Assembly: GCA_910578645.1 (NCBI GenBank)
Contig: CAJTQI010000001.1
Coordinates: 558,001 to 622,000 of the forward strand
Length of the DNA stretch: 64,000 nucleotides
Direction: 5' to 3'
From: an uncultured Lachnospiraceae bacterium
GTDB taxonomy: Bacteria; Bacillota; Clostridia; Lachnospirales; Lachnospiraceae
Below, in pieces: positions 36,620 to 45,809 of this stretch; position 1 is the stretch's first letter, and the number at the start of each line of letters is the position of its first letter. A program made the position numbers and the translations under genes. The notes under the pieces are model-generated. The model worked only from the letters and a program-made list of their open reading frames with translations. It did no database searches and was not told where the DNA came from.

Positions 36620-37486
36620 ATGAGCGTTATGAAGAAAAAAGGCATCGTTATTGTAAGAGTTTGGGAAGGGTTGGGGAACCAACTTTTTCAATATGCATAT
36701 GCAAGGGCATTGCGGTTAAGAAGCATTGAAAATGTTAAACTTTGCGTATTACCAGACCAAGGCGACAGAACCGTAAGGGACTATAAATTGGATAGGTTAA
36801 AAATAACAATCCCCCGCGCCAGGATGTTTGAAAAAATAGCAGTGTTTATTGAGCGATATGAGATTGTCAAGAAAATAGTCCAGTATATTACAGAAAGAGT
36901 TGGTTTTATTGGATACATGGAGGAAGATGACGTTAAGTATAAAGAAGAATTAAAATATTTAACAGGGAATTATTATCTGAGCGGGTGGTTTCAGAATGAG
37001 AAATATTTTGAAGAATTTGCAGAAATAATAAGAAAAGAGATAAGACCACGAAAAAAGATAAAAATATCCACAGAGTTGAAGGATATTCTTGAGCACAAAA
37101 ATACGGTATCTGTCCATATAAGGCGTGGAGATTTCGCAAGGTATTCTAATATATTAGATAAGGAGTATTACTATAAAGCATTTGAGGTGATGGAGGAGCA
37201 TATAGATGATATTTTCTATGTAGTTTTTTCGGATGAATTAGATTGGGTCATAGAAAATATGCAGTTTGGGGATAATGTATATTATGTGAATAAGGATAAG
37301 AAGTTAGAGGATTTTGAAGAACTTTTTATTATGAGCCACTGTAAACATCATATTATTGCGAATAGCACTTTTAGTTGGTGGGGAGCATGGCTGAACATAA
37401 ATGAGGAGAAAATAATCATTGGCCCGGAGAAATGGTTTTTTGGAAGAAAAAGAAATATTATGCCAGATAATTGGATTAGAATATAG
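36620..37486 (+). CDS. GT11 alpha-1,2-fucosyltransferase-like protein
   Basis: A 288-residue GT11 glycosyltransferase. All three hallmark segments are present: G-L-G-N-Q-L-F-Q-Y-A at the N-terminus, V-S-V-H-I-R-R-G-D-F in the middle and N-S-T-F-S-W-W-G-A-W near the end. The family normally transfers fucose from GDP-fucose (sometimes other GDP sugars) to galactose-type acceptors. ATG 36620 or ATG 36629 may be used; neither has a strong ribosome site. With the GT23-like gene at 30127 it suggests a fucosylated glycan. Confidence 0.9.
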   Translation: MSVMKKKGIVIVRVWEGLGNQLFQYAYARALRLRSIENVKLCVLPDQGDRTVRDYKLDRLKITIPRARMFEKIAVFIERYEIVKKIVQYITERVGFIGYMEEDDVKYKEELKYLTGNYYLSGWFQNEKYFEEFAEIIRKEIRPRKKIKISTELKDILEHKNTVSVHIRRGDFARYSNILDKEYYYKAFEVMEEHIDDIFYVVFSDELDWVIENMQFGDNVYYVNKDKKLEDFEELFIMSHCKHHIIANSTFSWWGAWLNINEEKIIIGPEKWFFGRKRNIMPDNWIRI

Positions 37487-37555
37487 TATAAATAGCAAAG
37501 GCCGGCAGAGGAAATGTAATGCGCATATTTTATCTTTTAGGCTGAAGGAAAAATT

Positions 37556-38359
37556 ATGGAAAAGATAGGTATTGTTTTATTAAATTATTTAAATTATCAG
37601 GATACAATTGAATGTGTAGACAGTATACGGAAGATGGATTACGAAATAGAAGGAATTGTGATTGTTGATAACCATTCAGACAATGAATCTTTTGCCGTGC
37701 TACATAAAAAATATCAGGATGATGCAAAAATTATTGTAGTAAAAACAGGGAAAAATTATGGATTTGCCAAAGGAAATAATGTTGGAATCAATATTGCACG
37801 GAAAAGATTTCGGGCAGAGTTTATATTTGTTGCTAACAATGATATCTTGTTTGTACAGAAGGAGTATTTTGATAAGCTGTTAGGGCATTATGCAGAGGGT
37901 GTTGGGGTGATTGGCTCTGAAATCCAATTGGGTGATGGAACAATTCAGAAAAGGTATCTGACATATACATCATTAAAGGAATCCATTATCATATTTCTTT
38001 ATTATTTTAGTCTGGTGCATCAAAATATTTTTTTAAGGAGTTTATTGCCTGAAATTCATCGCAGTGCCTGTACTCTGCATGGATGTGCGCTGCTTTTGAC
38101 CCCGGATTTTTTCAAATATTATGAGGGATTCTATAAAAGGACTTTTTTATATTGTGAGGAAGATATATTATATCTAATGTGCAGGATATACAATTTACAA
38201 CAAAGGTATGTAAATGGCTCATATATTTTCCACAAGGAGAATCAGAGTTCCCAAATGAGCTTTCATGATGAAGAAAAGATTAAATTGGTATATAAATTAC
38301 AGAGTAGCAAATATGTAATTTGGTGGATGATAAAAGAAAAAATTCATAGCATATTTTAG
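37556..38359 (+). CDS. GT2-family glycosyltransferase
   Basis: A 267-residue GT-A glycosyltransferase of family GT2, close to WbbL-type rhamnosyltransferases. V-L-L-N-Y-L-N-Y, V-I-V-D-N-H-S-D, N-Y-G-F-A-K-G-N-N-V-G and F-V-A-N-N-D mark the nucleotide-sugar site; H-G-C-A-L-L follows. GAAGGA lies before the ATG. The sugar is not predictable from these motifs alone. Confidence 0.88.
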   Translation: MEKIGIVLLNYLNYQDTIECVDSIRKMDYEIEGIVIVDNHSDNESFAVLHKKYQDDAKIIVVKTGKNYGFAKGNNVGINIARKRFRAEFIFVANNDILFVQKEYFDKLLGHYAEGVGVIGSEIQLGDGTIQKRYLTYTSLKESIIIFLYYFSLVHQNIFLRSLLPEIHRSACTLHGCALLLTPDFFKYYEGFYKRTFLYCEEDILYLMCRIYNLQQRYVNGSYIFHKENQSSQMSFHDEEKIKLVYKLQSSKYVIWWMIKEKIHSIF

Positions 38360-38377
38360 GTAGAAGGAGGACTAATC

Positions 38378-38863
38378 ATGAAGAAAACAGCAGCAGGAGT
38401 ATTATCAGTATTATCGGCAGTGGGAGGAGCGGCGGCAGGAGGCGCTGTAATCGGAAAGCAGCTAAGTAGCCGGCTGACAGATACACAGAAAATGTCAGAT
38501 AAGCACCTAGCTTTATTTACGATGATGAACCAATGGGTGAAAGTAAAGCAGGAAGGGAAAAATCTTTCCTCTTATTTTGAGAAAAACGGTTATAAAGAAA
38601 TTGCCGTTTATGGTATGAGCTTTGCAGGTGAAACCTTGTTAGGTGAATTTAAAGCAAGCGACGTGAAGGTTAAATACGGAATTGATAGAAACGCAGACAG
38701 GATTTTTGCGGATGTTGAGGTAGTTACACCGGACAGCTATTTGGAAGAGGTAGACGCAATTGTAGTTACTTCTATTACTTTCTTTGACGAGATTGAAAGA
38801 ATGCTGAGTGAGAAAATGGACTGTCCGATTATTTCACTTGAAGATGTTTTATATGAGGTTTAG
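38378..38863 (+). CDS. Standalone Rossmann module with hydrophobic N-terminus
   Basis: A 161-residue protein. Residues about 5-27 are Ala/Gly-rich and hydrophobic, a likely membrane anchor or signal segment. Residues about 70-160 are the island's Rossmann-like module (I-A-V-Y-G-M-S-F-A-G-E, I-D-R-N-A-D-R-I, E-V-V-T-P). It starts with a strong AAGGAGGA site 18 bases after a GT2 gene. It is the only copy not fused to an enzyme. Its role is unknown; a membrane-linked partner for the fused copies is one idea. Confidence 0.65.
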   Translation: MKKTAAGVLSVLSAVGGAAAGGAVIGKQLSSRLTDTQKMSDKHLALFTMMNQWVKVKQEGKNLSSYFEKNGYKEIAVYGMSFAGETLLGEFKASDVKVKYGIDRNADRIFADVEVVTPDSYLEEVDAIVVTSITFFDEIERMLSEKMDCPIISLEDVLYEV

Positions 38864-38913
38864 GCATTGAGGGTGTATAATATTAAAGCGAAAGGATAGC
38901 CCAAAGTGTTCAT

Positions 38914-40191
38914 ATGATAAATATATCAATTATTATGCCGGTATACAATACCGCAATGTATTTAGGAAAAAGTATAGGAAGCTTGTTAAAGCAGACTTAC
39001 GGATATTTTGAATTAATTTGTGTCAATGATGCTTCTAGTGATGCTTCACTTGCTGTTTTAGAAGAGTTTAAGGGGCAGGATAGCCGCATAGTGATTATCA
39101 ATCACGAAAACAACTATGGCGCTGCAGTTAGTCGTAATGATGGACTGAAAATAGCGAAAGGCGAATATGTAATCTTTTTAGATTCGGATGATTTTTTTTA
39201 CAGGGATAATATGTTGGAGGAACTCTATAAATATGCCAGTGATAATTGCGCGGATATAGTGTTGTATGGTTCGGAGTATACTGACAAAACTTCGACGCAG
39301 AAGAAAAAAATAGCATATCAGTTTGAGATAATTGATTCTCTTGAGAAAAAGGCTTTCTTTTTGCCAAAGATGAGACATGCACCATGGGACAAATTGGTTA
39401 GGAGAAGGATATTATTAGAAAATAATATTTGTTTTCAAAATATTTTGACGAATAATGATATTTTTTTTTCTTATGCAACCGTTATGTCGGCAAAAAAAAT
39501 GGTCGTATGTGACCAGGTATTGGCTGAGTATGGAGACTTTCAAAAAGGTAGGGCAGGCAGTTTAACAACCTTAAGATTTTCAAGGTTTAACTATACAGTT
39601 GAAGCTTTCTATGCCGTATACACGTTTTGCAATCGCCAAAATATAGAACGATATCTGAAGACAGTGTTTATGAATATATTATTAGACAATATACAGATGT
39701 ATTTATCAGAGAAAATGTATTCTGTAGAAATGCGCCACAGTTCATTAAATCATTTATTAGAATATTCGGATTTAATGAATGAATTAAAAGTGCGGCTATC
39801 AGATAATTCATTGTATCCACATAATGAAGACTTTGCCAAGAAGCTTGTAGATGGAGGCGATGTATGCAGCATGGAATACATGCAGTATTACGCGAATGGT
39901 TTGGAAAACATTATTTTACGGACAAAAAGCCAAAATAAAAAAACTGCATTATGGGGCTGTGGTCATAATGGTAAACGGTTGATTGATGTGATGCAAACAC
40001 ATAATCTTGTTATTGACTATGTAGTGGATGAGAACAAAGAATTGCAAGGGAAATCATATGGGAAATATATTATCTATCCATATGATGATGTTTCGGAAGA
40101 CATTGATATTATATGGATTACGAATCTAGCCTTTAAAGATGTAATAGAGGAAAGGGCTGTAGGGAAAGAAGTTATTTATGTATGGCAGTAG
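38914..40191 (+). CDS. GT2 glycosyltransferase with C-terminal Rossmann module
   Basis: A 425-residue protein. Residues about 1-230 are a GT2 domain: I-I-M-P-V-Y-N-T, L-L-K-Q-T-Y, V-N-D-A-S-S-D, and F-L-D-S-D-D-F. Residues about 342-425 form a Rossmann-like module starting A-L-W-G-C-G-H-N-G-K-R. The ATG has AAAGGA about 19 bases upstream, which is long. A close relative is at 42544. Confidence 0.86.
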   Translation: MINISIIMPVYNTAMYLGKSIGSLLKQTYGYFELICVNDASSDASLAVLEEFKGQDSRIVIINHENNYGAAVSRNDGLKIAKGEYVIFLDSDDFFYRDNMLEELYKYASDNCADIVLYGSEYTDKTSTQKKKIAYQFEIIDSLEKKAFFLPKMRHAPWDKLVRRRILLENNICFQNILTNNDIFFSYATVMSAKKMVVCDQVLAEYGDFQKGRAGSLTTLRFSRFNYTVEAFYAVYTFCNRQNIERYLKTVFMNILLDNIQMYLSEKMYSVEMRHSSLNHLLEYSDLMNELKVRLSDNSLYPHNEDFAKKLVDGGDVCSMEYMQYYANGLENIILRTKSQNKKTALWGCGHNGKRLIDVMQTHNLVIDYVVDENKELQGKSYGKYIIYPYDDVSEDIDIIWITNLAFKDVIEERAVGKEVIYVWQ

Positions 40192-40228
40192 GGGCAAGTA
40201 AGTGCGCTGAGTGTTTTTACCGACAGCG

Positions 40229-40250
40229 AGCCAAGCATATGTGCTTGGCT
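40229..40250. repeat. 9-base palindromic hairpin
   Basis: AGCCAAGCA and TGCTTGGCT form a perfect 9-base stem with a 4-base loop. No T-run follows on the + strand. It lies 38 bases after a GT2 gene and next to a decayed minus-strand frame, so it could be a leftover end of a mobile element or an mRNA-stabilising hairpin. Confidence 0.5.
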
Positions 40251-40261
40251 ATACGTGGACA

Positions 40262-40471
40262 TCAACATATTAGTTGTATGGCAGAACCAAACCTGGCGAT
40301 ATGCTGAAATCCATCAGTTTTTAACGCACCTTTTCGCTCGGAATTTTCTTGTATTTGGGTAAAAAGTGTTTTGAATGTAGGCAGGAGTTTAAGCTGTAAT
40401 TCATCTGCCAGTCTAGCGGGCAGGAGAACAGTCTTAGGAAATGAAAAGCTAATATGAGGAATTCTAAATTG
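40262..40471 (-). pseudogene. Decayed minus-strand coding fragment
   Basis: The minus strand is open for 69 codons between TAA (40474-40472) and TGA (40264-40262), with no ATG. The translation is protein-like (Q-F-R-I-P-H-I-S-F-S-F-P-K-T-V at the start, I-Q-E-N-S-E-R-K-G in the middle). It could be a remnant of a gene on that strand or chance. I do not recognise the family. Confidence 0.3.
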
Positions 40472-40519
40472 TTAATGCTGATTTTTGACTATAAATGAAT
40501 CAGAAAATGGAGGATTACC

Positions 40520-41422
40520 ATGATACGGACCAACGAAATGACAATATTGAAGCAGGGTATGAGTGAACAGGAGATACAGGCAGCGATGGAATCAGTAAAT
40601 ATTGCTTTTGTGGTTGATGATGTTGGAACATATATAGGATGTTACACGAGAGCGAAGGGCATTAATACTAATTCAACATTCATCTGGCAATCTAATGATG
40701 AAGAACAGTTGGCAAAAGAAATATTTGCTGTGAATGAAAGAATACATAATATCCCTGTACTTGACCGTGATGGGAAGATATTGTATCAATATGTTGGAGG
40801 GTTTGAGGATTTTGATTTTGAGAGTAAAAAGTATTGGGAAGACAGGTATTATCATGGGGGAACGTCGGGAGCCGGGAGTTATAGCCGCTTAGCAGAATTT
40901 AAGGCTGAGATTATCAATCAGTATATTAAAGAAAATAATATTAATTCCCTTATTGAATGGGGGTGTGGCGATGGAAATCAGTTGAGCCTTTTTTTGCCAG
41001 TTGACTATAGGGGGTATGATGTATCTAAGTCAGCGATTGAATTATGTAGCGCAAAGTATGCGGAGGAAGATGGAAAGAGAAGTTTCTATGTATATGATGG
41101 TTCAAGGATACAAGTGGAAAAAGCGGATATGGCTTTGTCATTAGATGTGATTTTCCATTTAGTTGAAGATGATGTGTTTGAGAATTATATGCATAATTTG
41201 TTTATGAGCAGTGCAAAGCATGTGTGCATTTATTCATCAGATATTGATAATAGGATTGCGACACATGTAAGGGAAAGGAGATTTACAGAATATGTGAAAA
41301 AAGCGTTTCCGGAATGGGAATTAGTCGAGTATATAAAAAACAGATATCCGTATAGCATAGAAGACCCAGAGAATACATCTTTTTGTGATTTTTATTTTTA
41401 TATTAAGAAACATACTAAATGA
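40520..41422 (+). CDS. Class I SAM methyltransferase with N-terminal extension
   Basis: A 300-residue protein. Residues about 1-105 form an alpha/beta domain unlike the other modules. Residues about 110-295 are methyltransferase-like: W-G-C-G-D-G-N-Q-L-S is SAM motif I, and G-Y-D-V-S-K-S-A-I-E and A-L-S-L-D-V-I-F-H-L follow. The ATG has GGAGG nine bases upstream. It ends just before a GT2-like gene. A sugar methyltransferase role is inferred. Confidence 0.78.
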   Translation: MIRTNEMTILKQGMSEQEIQAAMESVNIAFVVDDVGTYIGCYTRAKGINTNSTFIWQSNDEEQLAKEIFAVNERIHNIPVLDRDGKILYQYVGGFEDFDFESKKYWEDRYYHGGTSGAGSYSRLAEFKAEIINQYIKENNINSLIEWGCGDGNQLSLFLPVDYRGYDVSKSAIELCSAKYAEEDGKRSFYVYDGSRIQVEKADMALSLDVIFHLVEDDVFENYMHNLFMSSAKHVCIYSSDIDNRIATHVRERRFTEYVKKAFPEWELVEYIKNRYPYSIEDPENTSFCDFYFYIKKHTK

Positions 41423-41429
41423 GGCAGAC

Positions 41430-42335
41430 ATGGTACTAATATTATATTATGTGAAAATAATTATCAAGAAGTTATTTCTGGCAGATTCTATCGACAAATA
41501 TTTGGAAAAAATAATAGTTGGATATTATAGATTATTTCCGCGGAAGAAAGCAGGAATACGGGAACGACATGCCAGAAGAAAGGTGATTATATCTCTGACC
41601 ACAATCCCAGACCGAGTAGGCAAGGTGTGGATTACCATCGAAAGCCTGTTAAGGCAAACATACAAGCCGGACGAGATTATATTGTGGTTGGCGAAGGATG
41701 AGTTTGCCAATGTTATAATTCCGGAGAGGCTCCATGAGCAGGAAAAAAGAGGCTTAGTCATTAGATATTGTGACAATTTGAAGTCGTACAAAAAGTTTTA
41801 TTATACAGCAGCAGAAAATCCGGATGCGTATATTGTAACAGTGGATGATGATATTATTTATGCGGAGAATCTGTTAGAGAATCTGGTCAAAGCATATAGG
41901 AAGAATCCTGGATGTATTATCTGTACACGCTCTCATCGGATGGTCAAAAGGAATGGAAGGCTTTTGCCATATAATAGTTGGATTACATATGAGCAAAGGG
42001 AGGAAATTTCTGAGACCCCGACATATCAAAATTTTTTTATTGGATGTGGGGGAACTTTATTTCCTATGTTTCTTATGGGCAGAAAAAGTTTACTGGATAA
42101 AGACGTTTTTATGGATATTGCGCCGACGGCAGACGATGTGTGGCTTAATTTCAATGCATGGACCTCTGGGCTGAAAGTTAAGAATTTGCAGAGTATTTTG
42201 GGAAGTCTTATCTTAATCGAGAGCAGTTCCAAGAAGGGTTTATATGAGACGAACTTAAACAGGAATAAGAATGATGACCAGATTAGGCGAGTTGTTGATT
42301 ATTTGGGAATAAATATTGATAAATATATAAACTGA
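41430..42335 (+). CDS. GT2-like glycosyltransferase
   Basis: A 301-residue protein. After a ~50-residue basic, hydrophobic N-terminus come I-S-L-T-T-I-P-D-R-V-G-K, L-L-R-Q-T-Y-K-P-D-E-I and T-V-D-D-D-I-I-Y, as in a GT-A glycosyltransferase subfamily common in capsule clusters. ATG 41430 has GAGG five bases upstream. The longer frame from 41385 overlaps the previous gene and is rejected. Confidence 0.8.
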   Translation: MVLILYYVKIIIKKLFLADSIDKYLEKIIVGYYRLFPRKKAGIRERHARRKVIISLTTIPDRVGKVWITIESLLRQTYKPDEIILWLAKDEFANVIIPERLHEQEKRGLVIRYCDNLKSYKKFYYTAAENPDAYIVTVDDDIIYAENLLENLVKAYRKNPGCIICTRSHRMVKRNGRLLPYNSWITYEQREEISETPTYQNFFIGCGGTLFPMFLMGRKSLLDKDVFMDIAPTADDVWLNFNAWTSGLKVKNLQSILGSLILIESSSKKGLYETNLNRNKNDDQIRRVVDYLGINIDKYIN

Positions 42336-42543
42336 ATGTTTACATGGACAATTAAGAATATAAACGCAATATTGCCTTAAATTATTCAGAAAATCATGTT
42401 ACAATTTTTCAAGCAATCTAACATTCTAAGTATCTAAAATTCTATTTCATTCGAATGTCTTTGCTTATTTTTCAACGTTTATTTATTACACAAAAAGACA
42501 TTGAAGTAAAGTAGATTTTGCAGGAGGGAAGGACATCGTCTAT

Positions 42544-43812
42544 ATGGAGAAAATTGTAGTTTCTATCATTATACCTGTCTACAACGCAGAACAATACATA
42601 GCACAGTGTTTAGACAGTTTGCTAGGCCAGACGTATCCTTATTTTGAGATAATCTGCGTAGACGATGGCTCTACTGACCAATCATTTAATCTGCTGAAAG
42701 AATATGAAGAGAAAGACAGGCGGATAACAGTCATCAGACAGAGTAACCAATACGCAGGCGTAGCCAGGAACCGTGGCTTGGAGATTGCGCAGGGGAAATA
42801 CCTTTTATTTCTGGATGCCGATGACTTCTTCCATCCGGAAATGTTGGAACAGGCTGTAACACAGGCAGAAAAAGACAAGACAGAAATTTTGATTTTTGAT
42901 GTATTCCAATTTGACAATACGTCCAGACAAGTAGTGGAGACAACATGGTGTCCGTTAAAGAAAGGGCTGTTTGGTGAAGGGGTGAAGTCTGCGGCGGAAA
43001 TCTCGGATGTTATTTTTGATTTTGCAACTTCTGCGCCTTGGAATAAATTGTTTTTGGCAGATTTTATTAGACAGAACGACCTTCGGTTCCAACCCATCCA
43101 ACGGTCAAACGACTTGTATTTTGTATTTGGCGCATTTGCCTGCGCTAACAGAATCGGGCTGCTAGACAGGAAGCTTATCTATTACCGGGATAACAATGCG
43201 GACAGTCTGCAAGGAAGCGGTTTTCGCACACCGACGGTTTATGCGGAAGCGCTTTATGCACTGAAAGAGTTATTGGAGAAAAGAGGGCTATTGGATATTT
43301 TCGGGGAAAGCTTCCGAAATATGGCAATTTCTATTTCTGTCTATAATTTAAATAATATGAAAACACAGGATTCTTACCGTGAGTTATACCGTGCATTATG
43401 TGATGAGATATTTCCTCGCCTGCATTTGGGCATTGGATGGGTGGAGGCACAGGTTGAGAAAGCAATATGTGCGAAAGAAGAGCTGATTATTTATGGGGCG
43501 GGTACGCTAGCTGTGGCTATTGTGAATTTTTTATTGTATGAGTGTGGTTATACAAAGGGGAAGATATCCATTGCAGTATCAAATAGCAAAAATAATCTAA
43601 TGCAGGTAAAAGGAATTGTGGTAAGGGAATTTAGTGAGATATGTTCAAACTCAAAAAATAGATTGGTTATGATTGCAGTATCTGACTGCAGGATTCAGGA
43701 AGAAATAGAGAAAGATGTGAGGAAGAGCGGATTTGTCAATACAGCAAAAATTGGGTTTCATGAGTTTGCGGCACTGGTAAGAGAACATTGGAACATAGAA
43801 AATATGAAATAA
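42544..43812 (+). CDS. GT2 glycosyltransferase with C-terminal Rossmann module
   Basis: A 422-residue protein with the same layout as that at 38914. The GT2 half has S-I-I-I-P-V-Y-N-A-E-Q-Y, C-V-D-D-G-S-T-D, A-R-N-R-G-L and F-L-D-A-D-D-F. Residues about 313-422 are a Rossmann module (L-I-I-Y-G-A-G-T-L-A). AGGAGGG lies about 14 bases before the ATG. Confidence 0.88.
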   Translation: MEKIVVSIIIPVYNAEQYIAQCLDSLLGQTYPYFEIICVDDGSTDQSFNLLKEYEEKDRRITVIRQSNQYAGVARNRGLEIAQGKYLLFLDADDFFHPEMLEQAVTQAEKDKTEILIFDVFQFDNTSRQVVETTWCPLKKGLFGEGVKSAAEISDVIFDFATSAPWNKLFLADFIRQNDLRFQPIQRSNDLYFVFGAFACANRIGLLDRKLIYYRDNNADSLQGSGFRTPTVYAEALYALKELLEKRGLLDIFGESFRNMAISISVYNLNNMKTQDSYRELYRALCDEIFPRLHLGIGWVEAQVEKAICAKEELIIYGAGTLAVAIVNFLLYECGYTKGKISIAVSNSKNNLMQVKGIVVREFSEICSNSKNRLVMIAVSDCRIQEEIEKDVRKSGFVNTAKIGFHEFAALVREHWNIENMK

Positions 43813-43836
43813 AACTGAAGCAGTTAATGGAAAGGC

Positions 43837-44844
43837 ATGAATATAAAGATGGATAAAGCAGTTGTTTACGGATTAGGCATTGAAGGAAGGAATATTGTCG
43901 AGTCAATGTATGGCCTGGAGGAAGAATTAGGGCTGGAAATAGTAGCTTTGGTTGATAAGGCGGAGGTAAAGAAAGAGTTTCGCTATCCCGTTTATAAACC
44001 AGATAGCTTATTGGGGATGCCATATGACTACGTTCTTGTGACTGCACAGAGGTATTATGATGAAATTAAAAAAGAACTTATAGAGAAATACGCTGTTAAA
44101 CAAGAGCAAATTTTTCTGTGGCATAATTGGCTTGTAGGGCGTGGGAAGAGACGCTATTATTGTAATGTGTGTTCCCATGATATGCCATTGATGTTAAAAG
44201 CCGGATATGAGAGTCCTGTATTTTCGGTTAAGAAAATTGTGGGCGGAGGAAGCAGAGATGCGGTGGTGTGCCCGTTTTGCCACAGCTATGACAGGAACAG
44301 ATGGGTACAGTATGTATTGGAACACAAGACGGAAATTTATGAGAGACAATCTAAAATCCTGCATTTTGCGCCAGAAACGATGATTGAACAAAAATTGCGG
44401 GCAGTGCATCAAGGAGAATATATTACGGCAGATATCAATGCAGTCGGGGTAGACAGAATAGAGGATATCACGGATATTTCTTTTGCAGACGGTATCTTTG
44501 ATTATATTATCTGTAACCATGTATTGGAACATATTAAAGCGGAGGAGAAGGCACTGTCTGAATTAAAGAGATGCCTTAAGGATGATGGAAAAATTATTTT
44601 TTCAGTGCCAATATGTTGGGAAGAGAAGACGGTGGAAGATGAGCGGATTCATACAGATGAGCAAAGGCTGATGGAATATGGGCAAGAAGACCATGTAAGG
44701 TTATATGGCAATGACTTGAAGGAACGGTTGGAGAAAAGTGGATTCCGGGTTATTCTGTGCAGGGTTGACAGGGAGCTGACCGGAGAACAGATTGAGCATA
44801 TGCGGTTATTGGTGGAGGATACGGTATGGATTCTGGAAAAGTAG
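43837..44844 (+). CDS. Rossmann-module / zinc-ribbon / methyltransferase fusion
   Basis: A 335-residue protein. Residues about 1-95 are a Rossmann module (A-V-V-Y-G-L-G-I-E-G-R, L-V-D-K). Residues about 105-150 hold two C-x-x-C pairs (Y-C-N-V-C-S and V-C-P-F-C-H), suggesting one zinc ribbon. Residues about 165-330 are a class I methyltransferase with C-N-H-V-L-E-H-I and G-K-I-I-F-S-V-P. GGAAAGGC lies upstream of the ATG. It may methylate a nucleotide- or lipid-linked sugar. Confidence 0.78.
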   Translation: MNIKMDKAVVYGLGIEGRNIVESMYGLEEELGLEIVALVDKAEVKKEFRYPVYKPDSLLGMPYDYVLVTAQRYYDEIKKELIEKYAVKQEQIFLWHNWLVGRGKRRYYCNVCSHDMPLMLKAGYESPVFSVKKIVGGGSRDAVVCPFCHSYDRNRWVQYVLEHKTEIYERQSKILHFAPETMIEQKLRAVHQGEYITADINAVGVDRIEDITDISFADGIFDYIICNHVLEHIKAEEKALSELKRCLKDDGKIIFSVPICWEEKTVEDERIHTDEQRLMEYGQEDHVRLYGNDLKERLEKSGFRVILCRVDRELTGEQIEHMRLLVEDTVWILEK

Positions 44845-45770
44845 AACAAGGGGCAAAAATTATATTATATGGTGTCGGAAGACATGGAAAGGCAATTTAT
44901 GGGTTTTTAAAAAGTAAGAGGCATGAGGACATTGTCTATGGATTTTGTGATAGGAATGCCAGGCAGTTTATAGAATACGAAGGAAAGCATGTCTGGCTGC
45001 CAGAAGAAATGAAAGGCAAAGATATTGTATACTGTATTACTTTGGTGGACGAGAAAATAAAAGAAGAAATAAAGAATGATTTAGGGAAGGAAGCAAAATT
45101 TATTGAAGTTAGTGCATTAGCGGATTATATAGGTGAAGACAGGGTGGCATTTAACCGGGATTTCTGTGCCTTTTACCATATCAAAGATATGGATGAGTAC
45201 TTCCGGAATGCGGAAAATTCATTGGGGAGGTATTGGAACGAAGACAGTATTTTTTACCATATGTTCCAGAAGCTAGACTTGTCTGATATTATCGAGTTGG
45301 GGTGCGGACGGGGCAGGCATGTACAGAAATATATGGATAATGCGGGCGAAATTACACTTGTGGATATTTTGCAACAGAATATTGACATGTGCAAGGAAAG
45401 ATTCCGGGAGAACGAACATATCCATTATTATAAAAATGATGGATATGACCTAAAAGACTTAAAAAGCGAAAGTTATTCTGCCTTGTATACATATGATGCC
45501 ATGGTTCATTTTGAGATGATGGATATTTATTCTTATTTAAAAGACATATACCGCATATTGAAAAAGGGTGGGAGAGCGCTTTTTCATCATTCAAATAATA
45601 CGCGGGACTATAAATATGATTTCAGCAGTACACCGAATGCTAGAAATTATATGAGCAAAGAACTTTTTGCATATTTGGCATATAGGGCAGGTTTTACGGT
45701 TTTGGAGCAGAAGGTGATTGATTGGGGCGATGAGCCTGAATTGGATTGTATAAGCCTTGTGGAAAAATAG
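44826..45770 (+). CDS. Rossmann-module / class I SAM methyltransferase fusion
   Basis: A 314-residue protein overlapping the previous gene by 19 bases, with GGAGG before its ATG inside that gene. Residues about 1-100 are a Rossmann module (I-I-L-Y-G-V-G-R-H-G-K, F-C-D-R-N). Residues about 145-310 are a methyltransferase: I-E-L-G-C-G-R-G-R-H-V is the SAM loop, and L-V-D-I-L and Y-D-A-M-V-H-F follow. The overlap suggests coupled translation with the zinc-ribbon methyltransferase. Confidence 0.82.
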   Translation: MDSGKVEQGAKIILYGVGRHGKAIYGFLKSKRHEDIVYGFCDRNARQFIEYEGKHVWLPEEMKGKDIVYCITLVDEKIKEEIKNDLGKEAKFIEVSALADYIGEDRVAFNRDFCAFYHIKDMDEYFRNAENSLGRYWNEDSIFYHMFQKLDLSDIIELGCGRGRHVQKYMDNAGEITLVDILQQNIDMCKERFRENEHIHYYKNDGYDLKDLKSESYSALYTYDAMVHFEMMDIYSYLKDIYRILKKGGRALFHHSNNTRDYKYDFSSTPNARNYMSKELFAYLAYRAGFTVLEQKVIDWGDEPELDCISLVEK

Positions 45771-45809
45771 TTTGAAAACAATTTAATAGTTTGTTTAGGA
45801 GGAAACTCA

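Larger units (their letters stand above)
40192..40519. other. 328-base gap with hairpin and decayed minus-strand frame
   Basis: No complete gene is seen on either strand. It holds a strong palindrome (40229-40250), a minus-strand stop-to-stop reading frame (40262-40471) described separately, and a GGAGG site just before the methyltransferase ATG at 40520. No clear promoter was seen. Confidence 0.6.

Noticed and set aside
42639..43097. 152-codon minus-strand frame
   Set aside because: It is opposite a GT2 gene with clear motifs and shows no protein-like features of its own.
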